Counted from the first letter of the stretch, positions 1-5,134 are shown. The stretch is 8,008 bases of DNA from Kiritimatiellia bacterium (GCA_900771305.1 CAAGNL010000407.1:1-8008), one strand, 5' to 3'. The notes: generated by a model not told the origin, from the letters alone. Numbers and translations are program-made.

Positions 1-108
1 CTTTACAAGCGTCGTTTTTCCCGATTGCCGAGGGCCGACAACCGTGACCACGGGAAAATACTTTGCGGATTCCCTTGCCGCAGCTGCCATGAGTCTTTTG
101 ATTTCCAT
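1..108 (-). CDS. AAA-type ATPase (DUF4143-like), N-terminal 36 codons, runs off the left edge
   Basis: Reading the minus strand from the ATG at 108-106 gives 36 codons open to the window edge. Residues 17-36 read YFPVVTVVGPRQSGKTTLVK: a hydrophobic beta strand followed by a Walker A P-loop (GPRQSGKT, residues 25-32) that would bind ATP phosphate and Mg. The short basic N-terminus with 'PVVTVxGPRQSGKTTL' matches the start of the widespread ATP-binding proteins with a C-terminal DUF4143 domain, cytoplasmic proteins of poorly known role that are often near mobile or toxin loci. That family assignment comes from the N-terminus only. The ATG at 108 is preferred over the in-frame ATG seven codons in, because it gives the usual spacing of about 24 residues to the P-loop. 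No Shine-Dalgarno sequence precedes it, but a promoter lies immediately upstream. Confidence 0.75.
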   Translation of the reverse strand, partial: MEIKRLMAAAARESAKYFPVVTVVGPRQSGKTTLVK

Positions 109-115
109 GTGAAAC

Positions 116-144
116 AGTATAGCACACCTCATACTTTTATGCAA
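116..144 (-). promoter_or_regulatory. Sigma70-type promoter of the AAA ATPase gene, probably leaderless
   Basis: On the minus strand a TTGCAT -35 box (144-139) is followed by a 17-base spacer and a TATACT -10 box (121-116). The ATG begins only seven bases after the -10 box, so transcription should start at or within a base or two of the ATG. This leaves no room for a ribosome binding site and fits a leaderless mRNA. Confidence 0.6.
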
Positions 145-177
145 TACGAGAAGTCAACTTCCCGAATTGCATTAAAA
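135..177. repeat. Imperfect dyad overlapping the ATPase -35 box (possible operator)
   Basis: The left arm (135-154, beginning TTTTATGCAAT) pairs with the right arm (157-177, ending ATTGCATTAAAA) over about 20 positions, with two mismatches and one gap, around a two-base centre. The left arm contains the -35 box of the minus-strand ATPase promoter. The symmetry and position fit a binding site for a dimeric repressor or activator. The function is inferred from position only. Confidence 0.5.
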
Positions 178-257
178 CATAGAGGCCGAATTGGTGCCGC
201 GCGCGCGAGTTTCCAGCGCAACGCTGGCTTGTTCGCGATAGCGCGTGAGGGTTGCTG

Positions 258-271
258 AAGCGGGCTTCAGC
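258..271 (+). repeat. IS30-family left terminal inverted repeat
   Basis: AAGCGGGCTTCAGC is the exact reverse complement of 4972-4985. With the preceding four bases it also forms its own hairpin (GCTGAAGC, two-base loop, GCTTCAGC; 254-271). An exact 14-bp match placed just outside both ends of a transposase gene is unlikely to be chance. Confidence 0.6.
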
Positions 272-278
272 GGGGGAG

Positions 279-307
279 TTGAAACTGTCAGGCGTCGTCC
301 CTATACT
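279..307 (+). promoter_or_regulatory. Promoter of the IS30 transposase gene
   Basis: TTGAAA (279-284), a 17-base spacer and TATACT (302-307) form a good sigma70-type promoter just inside the left terminal repeat. It is followed by a strong Shine-Dalgarno sequence AAGGAGGT (326-333), four bases before the ATG at 338. Any transcript from here would run through the transposase fragment into the inserted RIT element. Confidence 0.65.
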
Positions 308-337
308 TCTTTGGGTAGTTAAACCAAGGAGGTTAGT

Positions 338-1105
338 ATGGACACGAAGACAAAGAGGCGAACCCCACCCAGGGAGCCTGGTTATCACCGCTTGACAGAT
401 GAGAAGCGTATCATAATCGAGACGCTAAGGAAAGAGGGTAGGTCACTCGCCTACATAGCCGAGAGGATCGGATGCAGCAAGTCAACAGTCTCGAAGGAGA
501 TCAAACGCAACAAGAGCAAGCGGGGCTACCGCCACAAGAAGGCGAACGGTCAGGCCCGCGCTCGCGTCGCCGCGAAGGCCGCGAAGCGCAGGAAGTTCAC
601 GCCGGAGATGTGGGACTATGCCATCACGCACCTCCGCGACGACGGATGGACCTTCGAGCAGTCCTGCGGTCGGGCGAGGCGCGACGGGTTTCCGATGGTC
701 TGCAAGGAAACGCTCTACAAGGAGTACTACCGCCGCCAGATGCTCGTCATGCAGGGCAAGTCGAAGGAAGACCTGCCCCCGCTCCCGAAGCGCAGGAAGC
801 AGCGCAAGACGCGGGACAGAAACGCCAAGAAGTACCGCAACGCCGGTCGGGGCAAGATCCCGGGCCGGGTGGACATCGACGAGCGTCCCAAGACCGTGGA
901 GAACCGCGCCCGCGTCGGGAACTGGGAGGGGGACCTCATCAACGGGCTCAAGGGGACGGGCAACCTTGTCACGCTGGTCGAGCGGATGACGCGCTTCACG
1001 CTCGTCGCCCGCGTTGCGACGAAGGAGGCGACCGTCGTGGCCGCCGCGATCATCGGGATGCTCGGAGCCGTTCCCAAGAGCATGCTGAAGTCCCTGACAT
1101 TCGAC
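338..1105 (+). pseudogene. IS30-family transposase, 5' part (codons 1-256), split by RIT insertion
   Basis: This fragment encodes the N-terminal 256 residues of a DDE transposase. Residues about 18-60 are the IS30-type helix-turn-helix (GYHRLTDEKR..., IGCSKSTVSKEIKRN) that binds the terminal repeats. A very basic linker follows (about 140-185), then the RNase H-like catalytic core beginning NWEGDLI with first catalytic Asp199. The last native codons encode LTFD, ending in the second catalytic Asp256 (1103-1105). Translation then runs into the RIT inverted repeat, adding 14 foreign residues before TAA at 1148-1150. The product keeps the DNA-binding domain but has no catalytic Glu, so it could at most act as a binding inhibitor. 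Removing 1106-4544 rejoins it in frame with 4545 onward as TFDNGKEF, the conserved IS30 motif. Confidence 0.9.
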
Positions 1106-1106
1106 A
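1094..1106 (+). repeat. RIT left junction: target half-site (attL-like)
   Basis: CTGACATTCGACA is IS30-derived sequence (its last base is shared with the element) and matches CTGATAATCGACA at 4533-4545 in 11 of 13 positions. The final six bases TCGACA are identical and flank the element as a direct repeat. Both mismatches lie left of those six bases, with the target version here and the element version at the other end. This places the crossover within TCGACA. Confidence 0.65.
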
Positions 1107-1191
1107 TTATCAGGAATCCGGCATTATCAGGAATTTCCGACACGGCCTAATGTTTGCAGGCGTTACCGCGCCGGAATTCCTGATAATATCC
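1101..1191 (+). repeat. RIT left 91-bp inverted repeat
   Basis: The repeat matches the complement of 4429-4519 at 90 of 91 positions, with the mismatch at 1142 (A here; the partner base at 4478 would pair with G). It contains the 12-bp motif ATTATCAGGAAT twice in direct orientation (1106-1117 and 1123-1134, 17 bp apart) and once inverted (1176-1187). These are the likely recombinase-binding sites. It also supplies the TAA that ends the interrupted IS30 frame, and at its inner edge a TGATAAT (1181-1187) that could be the -10 box of the recombinase operon. No good -35 box is visible. Confidence 0.9.
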
Positions 1192-1211
1192 TTTCTTCCA
1201 AAGAAAGGATA
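1187..1211 (+). promoter_or_regulatory. Hairpin hiding the ritA ribosome binding site
   Basis: TATCCTTTCTT (1187-1197), the loop CCA and AAGAAAGGATA (1201-1211) form a perfect 11-bp stem with a three-base loop. The right arm contains the only plausible Shine-Dalgarno sequence for ritA (GAAAGGA, 1203-1209, seven bases before the ATG at 1217). A transcript entering from outside would fold and mask it. A transcript starting near 1194, from the TGATAAT box, would lack most of the left arm and leave the site free. The structure is visible in the sequence; the regulatory role is inferred by analogy with read-through protection in several insertion sequences. Confidence 0.6.
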
Positions 1212-1216
1212 CGAAC

Positions 1217-2428
1217 ATGTCAGACATACCGAGGTTAGCCGCTGAACTCGCGGAACGAATGGAATCTCTTGGATATTCCAAGGGGATAATCAGAATCGTC
1301 AAGAAGTGCGGACGGGAGCTGGAGGACGCGCGAATGCGCTACGGATTGTCCCGTCGCTCGCTTGGCAAGGTCATCGTCCGATACGCGGACGAATGGCGCG
1401 AACGCTGGAACAGGCGAGAGGTGTCCCACACGCGGTACACCATAAGGATCAAGGCGGTCGAGAGAATGCTCGCCATTCATCAGGGACACGAACCGCATTG
1501 GTCGCAGACGCCGAAGCCGCAGATCGTCTCGAACGACTACTACGAGCGGCTTGCCGTCGAAATCGGAGGGCTTCGCCACTGGACTTCCGAAAGTCTGGCC
1601 AGGAGCTGCCAGTCGACCGCCCGTGCTCTTTTCGCGTGGCTTTATGAGAACGGTCACGAGGATCTCCGTTCCGTGACGTCGGATGACATTCGCAAGTTCT
1701 ATCTTCAGAAAGCCGCGCGGGTCATCAACGTCCATCATCTGCGCTACACGCTTCGCCAGGCATGCGACATCCTGACCGCTTCCGGTCGCCTGAGATGCCG
1801 TTGCGACAAGATCTTCGGGCTTGCGATCTCCTCCGAGATGCGTCTGATGCCGTGCCTCACCTCCGATGAGGTCGGCAGAATATTGAGCGCCCCCGACAGG
1901 AGCAAGACGGTCGGGAAGCGCGACTTCGCCATGCTCATCATAGGAGCGACGACAGGACTCCGGGCATGCGACGTCGCCTCGCTCAGGCTCGATGACATCG
2001 ACTGGCGCAAGGGCGAGCTGCGGGTCGTCCAGAGGAAGACATCCGTCGGGCTCTCGCTCCCGCTGACCGAAGGCGTGGGCAACGCCGTGCGGGACTACAT
2101 CCTCAACGGGAGGCCGGAAAGCAAATGCCGTGAAATCTTCCTGCGGTCGTGCGCTCCTTACGGAAGAATCGACCGAGGCACCGTTGCCGGAGTCTTTGCC
2201 GAGATGCGCCGGAGGGCCGGGATCAACACGCCAAAGCTTGGTTTCCATGCGTTCCGGAGGACGCTTGGAAGGATGCTGGTGTCGGGCGAGGTGGACGCTC
2301 CGACGATCTCGCAAGTGCTCGGACACACGGCACTCGCATCTGCAGAGCGTTACATCCGGATGGACGAGACATCGCTTTCGGAATGCGCTCTCGGGCTCGC
2401 GGGCATACGGTACAGGGGAGACCTGTGA
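1217..2428 (+). CDS. ritA: Tyrosine recombinase, first gene of the RIT trio
   Basis: This 403-residue protein would cut and rejoin DNA at the element ends through a tyrosine-phosphate intermediate. The catalytic set is complete: Arg249 (TTGLRACD), likely beta-hairpin Lys274 (QRKTS), His344-x-x-Arg347 (FHAFRRT), His370 (VLGHT) and nucleophile Tyr379 (RYIRMD), nine residues after the histidine. Residues about 1-100 form an extra N-terminal region, about 105-195 resemble a SAM-like core-binding domain, and about 210-395 form the catalytic domain. The start at 1217 follows GAAAGGA, which is buried in a hairpin. The TGA is followed one base later by the ATG of ritB. The symbol is assigned by gene order and size within the RIT architecture, not by a database match. 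Confidence 0.85.
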   Translation: MSDIPRLAAELAERMESLGYSKGIIRIVKKCGRELEDARMRYGLSRRSLGKVIVRYADEWRERWNRREVSHTRYTIRIKAVERMLAIHQGHEPHWSQTPKPQIVSNDYYERLAVEIGGLRHWTSESLARSCQSTARALFAWLYENGHEDLRSVTSDDIRKFYLQKAARVINVHHLRYTLRQACDILTASGRLRCRCDKIFGLAISSEMRLMPCLTSDEVGRILSAPDRSKTVGKRDFAMLIIGATTGLRACDVASLRLDDIDWRKGELRVVQRKTSVGLSLPLTEGVGNAVRDYILNGRPESKCREIFLRSCAPYGRIDRGTVAGVFAEMRRRAGINTPKLGFHAFRRTLGRMLVSGEVDAPTISQVLGHTALASAERYIRMDETSLSECALGLAGIRYRGDL

Positions 2429-2429
2429 G

Positions 2430-3392
2430 ATGAGCGCGAAGTTCTGCTTTGCCGATGCCGTCGAATCCATGATGGAATTCCGACGCTCGGTCGGACTGTC
2501 CGTCAGGGCAGCGATGTCGGTGTCTGCGATGTTCGGGGAGTACTGCACCGAGAACTCGATCAACAGCCCGCGCCTGACGAAGGGCATCGCCGAAGGTTGG
2601 CTCGAATGGGAGTCGGACCAGGGTCGCCGCGGACTTTCACAGAAGGCCACGTTCCTCCGCCTCCTGGCACGGTTCATCAACGCAACGGGCGGTTCGGCGT
2701 ACGAGATCCCCGCCACGTGCACGCCAAAGGGCAACGGGTTCTCGCCACACGTCTTCACGGACGACGAGCTCTCGATGCTCTTCGCGGAAATAGACCGCTA
2801 CGAGGACTCGAGGAGGATCGTCCCGTACGGCACGTATTCCGTCCTGTTCCGGACGATCTACACGTGCGGGCTTCGGCCTGGCGAAGGATGCCGCATCCTG
2901 ATTTCGGACGTTGACCTTGCGTCGGGAAGGATGTTCATCCGGGCCGCAAAGCGTCACAAGGAGAGGATCGTCGTCGCATCCGAAGACATGCGGAAGCTGC
3001 TGGTCAGGTTCGTCGCCGTGCGCGGAATGTCCTCTTCGCCATACCTCTTTCCCCGAACTGACGGAAAGATCATCGGGCACTGTCTGGCGAGTGACGTGTT
3101 CCGCAGGTGCTGGGCGAGGGCGTGCAGGAAGGCAGGGGTGACGAACCCGGTGCGGGTTCGCGTCTATGACCTGCGCCACCGGTTCGCCTCGGCCGTCCTC
3201 CAGCGGTGGCAGGAGGACGGCCGGAACGTGCAGGCGATGATCCCGCGCCTTCGGTCCTACATGGGACACGAGCACATCGAAAGCACGCTTTATTACGTCC
3301 ATTTGCTGCCGCAGCGCCTGTCTTCGAGTGCGGGAGTCGACTGGAACGGGCTTGAGCATCTGATACCGGAGGTGGCGAATGAAAACGCCTGA
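2430..3392 (+). CDS. ritB: Tyrosine recombinase, second gene of the RIT trio
   Basis: This 320-residue tyrosine recombinase has an N-terminal core-binding region (about 1-100) and a catalytic domain (about 110-310). Visible residues are Arg149 (CGLRPGEG), lysines in AAKRHKER, Arg249 in YDLRHRF, His280 (MGHEH) and nucleophile Tyr289 (YYVHL), nine residues after the histidine. The box II histidine of the usual HxxR is replaced by Tyr246 (YDLR in place of HDLR). The frame is open upstream to 2130, but that start would overlap ritA by 300 bases. The ATG at 2430 has GGGGAG (2415-2420) nine bases upstream and begins one base after the ritA stop, which fits translational coupling. The 3' end overlaps ritC by 14 bases. 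Confidence 0.85.
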   Translation: MSAKFCFADAVESMMEFRRSVGLSVRAAMSVSAMFGEYCTENSINSPRLTKGIAEGWLEWESDQGRRGLSQKATFLRLLARFINATGGSAYEIPATCTPKGNGFSPHVFTDDELSMLFAEIDRYEDSRRIVPYGTYSVLFRTIYTCGLRPGEGCRILISDVDLASGRMFIRAAKRHKERIVVASEDMRKLLVRFVAVRGMSSSPYLFPRTDGKIIGHCLASDVFRRCWARACRKAGVTNPVRVRVYDLRHRFASAVLQRWQEDGRNVQAMIPRLRSYMGHEHIESTLYYVHLLPQRLSSSAGVDWNGLEHLIPEVANENA

Positions 3393-4425
3393 CGACGCAC
3401 TTTACCCGACGATTCGCGACTATCTCCGGGTGCATCTCGCGAAGCTCAGGAATCTCAGCGAACATACCGTGCGCTCATATGCGAATGCGCTGACAGAGTT
3501 CGTGGAGTACGTGTCGCGGCAACGACGCATCCCGATGCGTTCCGTGGCCTTCGCCGACTTCACAAAGAGATCAGTCTGCGATTTTCTCGACCATCTCGAG
3601 AACGAGAGAAAACGCTCCGTCGCGACGAGGAACCTCAGACTCAACGCGATCAGGGGGTTCCTCTCCTACGCCGCGTCTTGTGATGTAAGCGCGGTTGCGA
3701 TCAGGAACGACGTGGCGACGGTCCCGTTCAAGAAACCAAGGCAGTCGGGGATTGTCCAGCACATGACGACCAAGGCCGTCTCGGCCATCTTCACTGCGGT
3801 TGACATGAAGTCGCAAAGAGGATTCCGAGACCTGTGTCTGCTCGCCATGCTCTACGACACGGGCGCGCGCGTGCAGGAACTCCTGGACATCCGACTGGCA
3901 GACGTCGACCTCGGGAAGTCCCCGACGGTGATGCTGCGCGGCAAGGGACGCAAGACGCGCGTCGTTCCGATGTCCGTGCGCATGGCCTCGCTGCTGCGCG
4001 AGTACGTCTCTCGTGCTCACTGCGGCAAGACGCGCGACAGCGAGGACAACCTGTTCTTCACCGTCAGAAACGGGTGTCCCACAAGGATGACTGAAGACAA
4101 TGTCCGCCATCTGGCCAGACACTACGGCACGATGGCGCGGAAGTGCTGCAAGGAGGTCCCGAAAAACGTCCATCCGCATCTATTCCGGCACTCGCGGGCA
4201 ATGCATCTCTACGAACATGGGATGGATCTCATGCTGGTGTCGCAGTGGCTCGGACACGCGCAGTTCAAGACCACGCTCATCTACGCCAGGGCCGATCCCG
4301 AAATGAAGCGGAAGGCCATAGAGCGGGCGACGGCCAAGGACGCTCGTCTTCGCGATCTGATCAAGCCCAAGCGTATGAAGGTCGACGACGACAATCTTCT
4401 CAAAAGGCTGTACGGCTTGAAATGA
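3379..4425 (+). CDS. ritC: Tyrosine recombinase, third gene of the RIT trio
   Basis: This 348-residue protein is the most XerC/D-like of the three. The N-terminal SAM-like domain spans about 1-105 (RDYLRVHLAKLRNLSEHTVRSY...). The catalytic domain has Arg164 (YDTGARVQELLDI), likely Lys189 (RGKGRKTRVVPM), His267-x-x-Arg270 (HLFRHS), His293 (WLGHA) and nucleophile Tyr302 (IYARAD), all canonical. A basic, lysine-rich tail of about 45 residues follows the nucleophile and may contact DNA or a partner recombinase. The start is supported by GGAGGTGG (3368-3375) inside the end of ritB, giving a 14-base overlap and probable coupled translation. The stop lies three bases before the right inverted repeat. 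Confidence 0.88.
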   Translation: MKTPDDALYPTIRDYLRVHLAKLRNLSEHTVRSYANALTEFVEYVSRQRRIPMRSVAFADFTKRSVCDFLDHLENERKRSVATRNLRLNAIRGFLSYAASCDVSAVAIRNDVATVPFKKPRQSGIVQHMTTKAVSAIFTAVDMKSQRGFRDLCLLAMLYDTGARVQELLDIRLADVDLGKSPTVMLRGKGRKTRVVPMSVRMASLLREYVSRAHCGKTRDSEDNLFFTVRNGCPTRMTEDNVRHLARHYGTMARKCCKEVPKNVHPHLFRHSRAMHLYEHGMDLMLVSQWLGHAQFKTTLIYARADPEMKRKAIERATAKDARLRDLIKPKRMKVDDDNLLKRLYGLK

Positions 4426-4428
4426 CGC

Positions 4429-4519
4429 GGATATTATCAGGAATTCCGGCGCGGTAACGCCTGCAAACATTAGGCCGCGTCGGAAATTCCTGATAATGCC
4501 GGATTCCTGATAATGTCGA
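4429..4519 (-). repeat. RIT right 91-bp inverted repeat
   Basis: This is the complement of 1101-1191 with one mismatch. It carries the same three 12-bp motifs: 4433-4444, then the inverted form at 4486-4497 and 4503-4514. Unlike the left end, it continues outward into a perfect palindrome made from two more head-to-head, slightly variant copies of the motif. Confidence 0.9.
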
Positions 4520-4545
4520 TTATCAGAAATTTCTGATAATCGACA
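4514..4545. repeat. Perfect 32-bp palindrome at the RIT right end
   Basis: Two half-sites reading TGTCGATTATCAG inward surround a central AAATTT, with the dyad axis between 4529 and 4530. Every position pairs. The inner arms ATTATCAG/CTGATAAT are the same core as the 12-bp motifs in the inverted repeats, spaced by six bases as in a classical tyrosine recombinase core site. Nothing equivalent exists at the left end. The right arm, 4533-4545, is the partner of the target half-site at 1094-1106. Confidence 0.85.
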
Positions 4546-4832
4546 ACGGCAAGGAGTTCGCGGAGTTCTGCCAGCTCGAACAGGCACTCGGACTGAAGGT
4601 CTACTTTGCCAAGCCCTACCACTCGTGGGAGCGCGGCACGAACGAGAACCGCAACGGGATCGTGCGGATGGTTCTTCCGAAGGGACGCTCGTTCGAGGAC
4701 ATCCTCAATGCCGAGCTGGAGCGGATCGACCACCTGCTCAACGACCGTCCGATGAAGTGTCTCGACTAGCGTACGCCTCGCGAAGCGCACAACGCGCTGC
4801 TGCGCCGTCACGCTCTTGCAGATGCGGCCTGA
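4545..4832 (+). pseudogene. IS30-family transposase, 3' part, with an in-frame TAG
   Basis: Read in the frame that continues codon 256, this fragment begins NGKEF and includes WERGTNENRNG with the catalytic glutamate, Glu290 of the rejoined protein. That is 33 residues after Asp256, matching the DD(33)E spacing of the IS30 family. It continues to LLNDRPMKCLD and then meets TAG (4767-4769, codon 331). Beyond it the same frame goes on RTPREAH... to TGA at 4830-4832. IS30 relatives typically have an aromatic residue before RTP, so TAG probably arose from TGG or TAC/TAT by one change. The gene is therefore damaged twice: split by the RIT and truncated by about 20 residues after the catalytic core. 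Confidence 0.85.
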
Positions 4833-4856
4833 TCGCCGCGATTGATCTTTGTCATT

Positions 4857-4935
4857 CCTGCCCGCGAGGGCGGGTTCCGCCTCGCCGCTTCGCGGCGCCC
4901 CTACGGGGACGGCTCCACCCGTCCTCGCGGGCAGG
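4857..4935 (+). repeat. 19-bp stem enclosing GC hairpins (REP/MITE-like structure)
   Basis: CCTGCCCGCGAGG at 4857-4869 pairs exactly with CCTCGCGGGCAGG at 4923-4935. Pairing continues inward for six more pairs, including one G-T, to give a 19-bp stem (4857-4875 with 4917-4935). The enclosed loop holds CGCCGC/TTC/GCGGCG (4883-4897) and CCCC/TAC/GGGG (4898-4908). The direct hexamer TGTCAT flanks it at 4850-4855 and 4945-4950. There is no T-run, so it is not a classical terminator. It resembles dispersed palindromic intergenic repeats, but copy number cannot be judged from this window. Confidence 0.6.
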
Positions 4936-4971
4936 GCTTCGCCCTGTCATCGACAACAACCGAAATCTTCG

Positions 4972-4985
4972 GCTGAAGCCCGCTT
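4972..4985 (-). repeat. IS30-family right terminal inverted repeat
   Basis: GCTGAAGCCCGCTT is the exact complement of 258-271. Its last two bases are also the first two bases of the TTTACA box of the downstream promoter. Confidence 0.6.
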
Positions 4986-5013
4986 TACAAGCCCAATCAT
5001 CTTCTGCTATACT
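4984..5013 (+). promoter_or_regulatory. Promoter of the glycoside hydrolase gene, straddling the IS30 edge
   Basis: TTTACA (4984-4989), an 18-base spacer and TATACT (5008-5013) form a plausible sigma70-type promoter pointing at the gene starting at 5154, leaving a leader of about 130 bases. The -35 box overlaps the last two bases of the IS30 terminal repeat. Confidence 0.5.
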
Positions 5014-5108
5014 ACGCAGCGTACTCAAGGAAGTACTTGCCAGCACGGTCTACGCAGCGAGTGTTGCGATGGCTAATGGCTGGCGGGCCGGAAATTCCCC
5101 GCGCGGTA

Positions 5109-5134
5109 GGACGGTGAACGCCGTTCCGCCGTCC
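5109..5134 (+). promoter_or_regulatory. Leader hairpin before the glycoside hydrolase start
   Basis: GGACGG (5109-5114) pairs with CCGTCC (5129-5134), and inside it GAAC (5116-5119) pairs with GTTC (5123-5126) around GCC, with a small bulge between. The structure ends nine bases before the Shine-Dalgarno sequence AAGGAAA (5143-5149). It could stabilise the mRNA 5' end or modulate translation. It does not cover the ribosome binding site, and no known riboswitch is recognised. Confidence 0.4.

Larger units (their letters stand above)
1101..4544 (+). mobile_element. RIT element: three tyrosine recombinase genes between 91-bp inverted repeats
   Basis: The element consists of three consecutive same-strand tyrosine recombinase genes with almost no other content, bounded by inverted repeats at 1101-1191 and 4429-4519 that differ at one position. 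This is the architecture of 'recombinase in trio' elements, known from many bacterial phyla. All three genes are open, and the repeats are nearly identical, so the copy looks intact and recent. The precise insert (1106-4544, or equivalently shifted within the TCGACA direct repeat) is 3439 bp, and removing it restores the IS30 transposase frame. The right end carries an extra palindrome absent from the left end. No passenger gene is present. Confidence 0.88.
258..4985 (+). mobile_element. IS30-family insertion sequence, interrupted by a RIT element
   Basis: The element is defined by an IS30-type transposase gene (split into 338-1105 and 4545-4832) and a 14-bp exact inverted repeat, AAGCGGGCTTCAGC, at 258-271 and its complement at 4972-4985. 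A weaker match extends outward to 249 and 4994 (GGG/CCC at the tips). Without the inserted RIT the element would be about 1.29 kb, a normal IS30-family size. No convincing target duplication is visible at either proposed border, so the exact ends are uncertain by roughly ten bases. The tail between the transposase stop and the right repeat (about 140 bp) is long and holds a large stem structure, which may be a later addition. Confidence 0.65.

Noticed and set aside
1..10. CTTTACAAGC at the window start and again at 4983-4992
   Set aside because: A 10-base match is expected by chance many times in 8 kb. The first copy is coding sequence of the ATPase P-loop region.
213..227. Hairpin CCAGCG/CAA/CGCTGG as a terminator
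   Set aside because: The stem is only six pairs with no T-run, and no gene reads into it. It is not supported as a terminator.
2130..2429. Longer start for the second recombinase (ATG at 2130, 100 extra codons)
   Set aside because: It would overlap ritA by 300 bases within its catalytic domain. The ATG at 2430 has a ribosome binding site and sits one base after the ritA stop.
1235..2758. Minus-strand open frame of 507 codons
   Set aside because: It is antisense to ritA and ritB, without motifs or a ribosome binding site; a codon-bias shadow.
1094..4545. CRISPR array suggested by repeated ATTATCAG motifs
   Set aside because: The repeats are clustered at two element ends in mirrored arrangement, with no regular repeat-spacer pattern. 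They are recombinase-site repeats.
254..4990. Target-site duplication of the IS30 element
   Set aside because: Bases next to both candidate borders were compared (258/4985 and 249/4994) and no matching 2-4 bp duplication was found.
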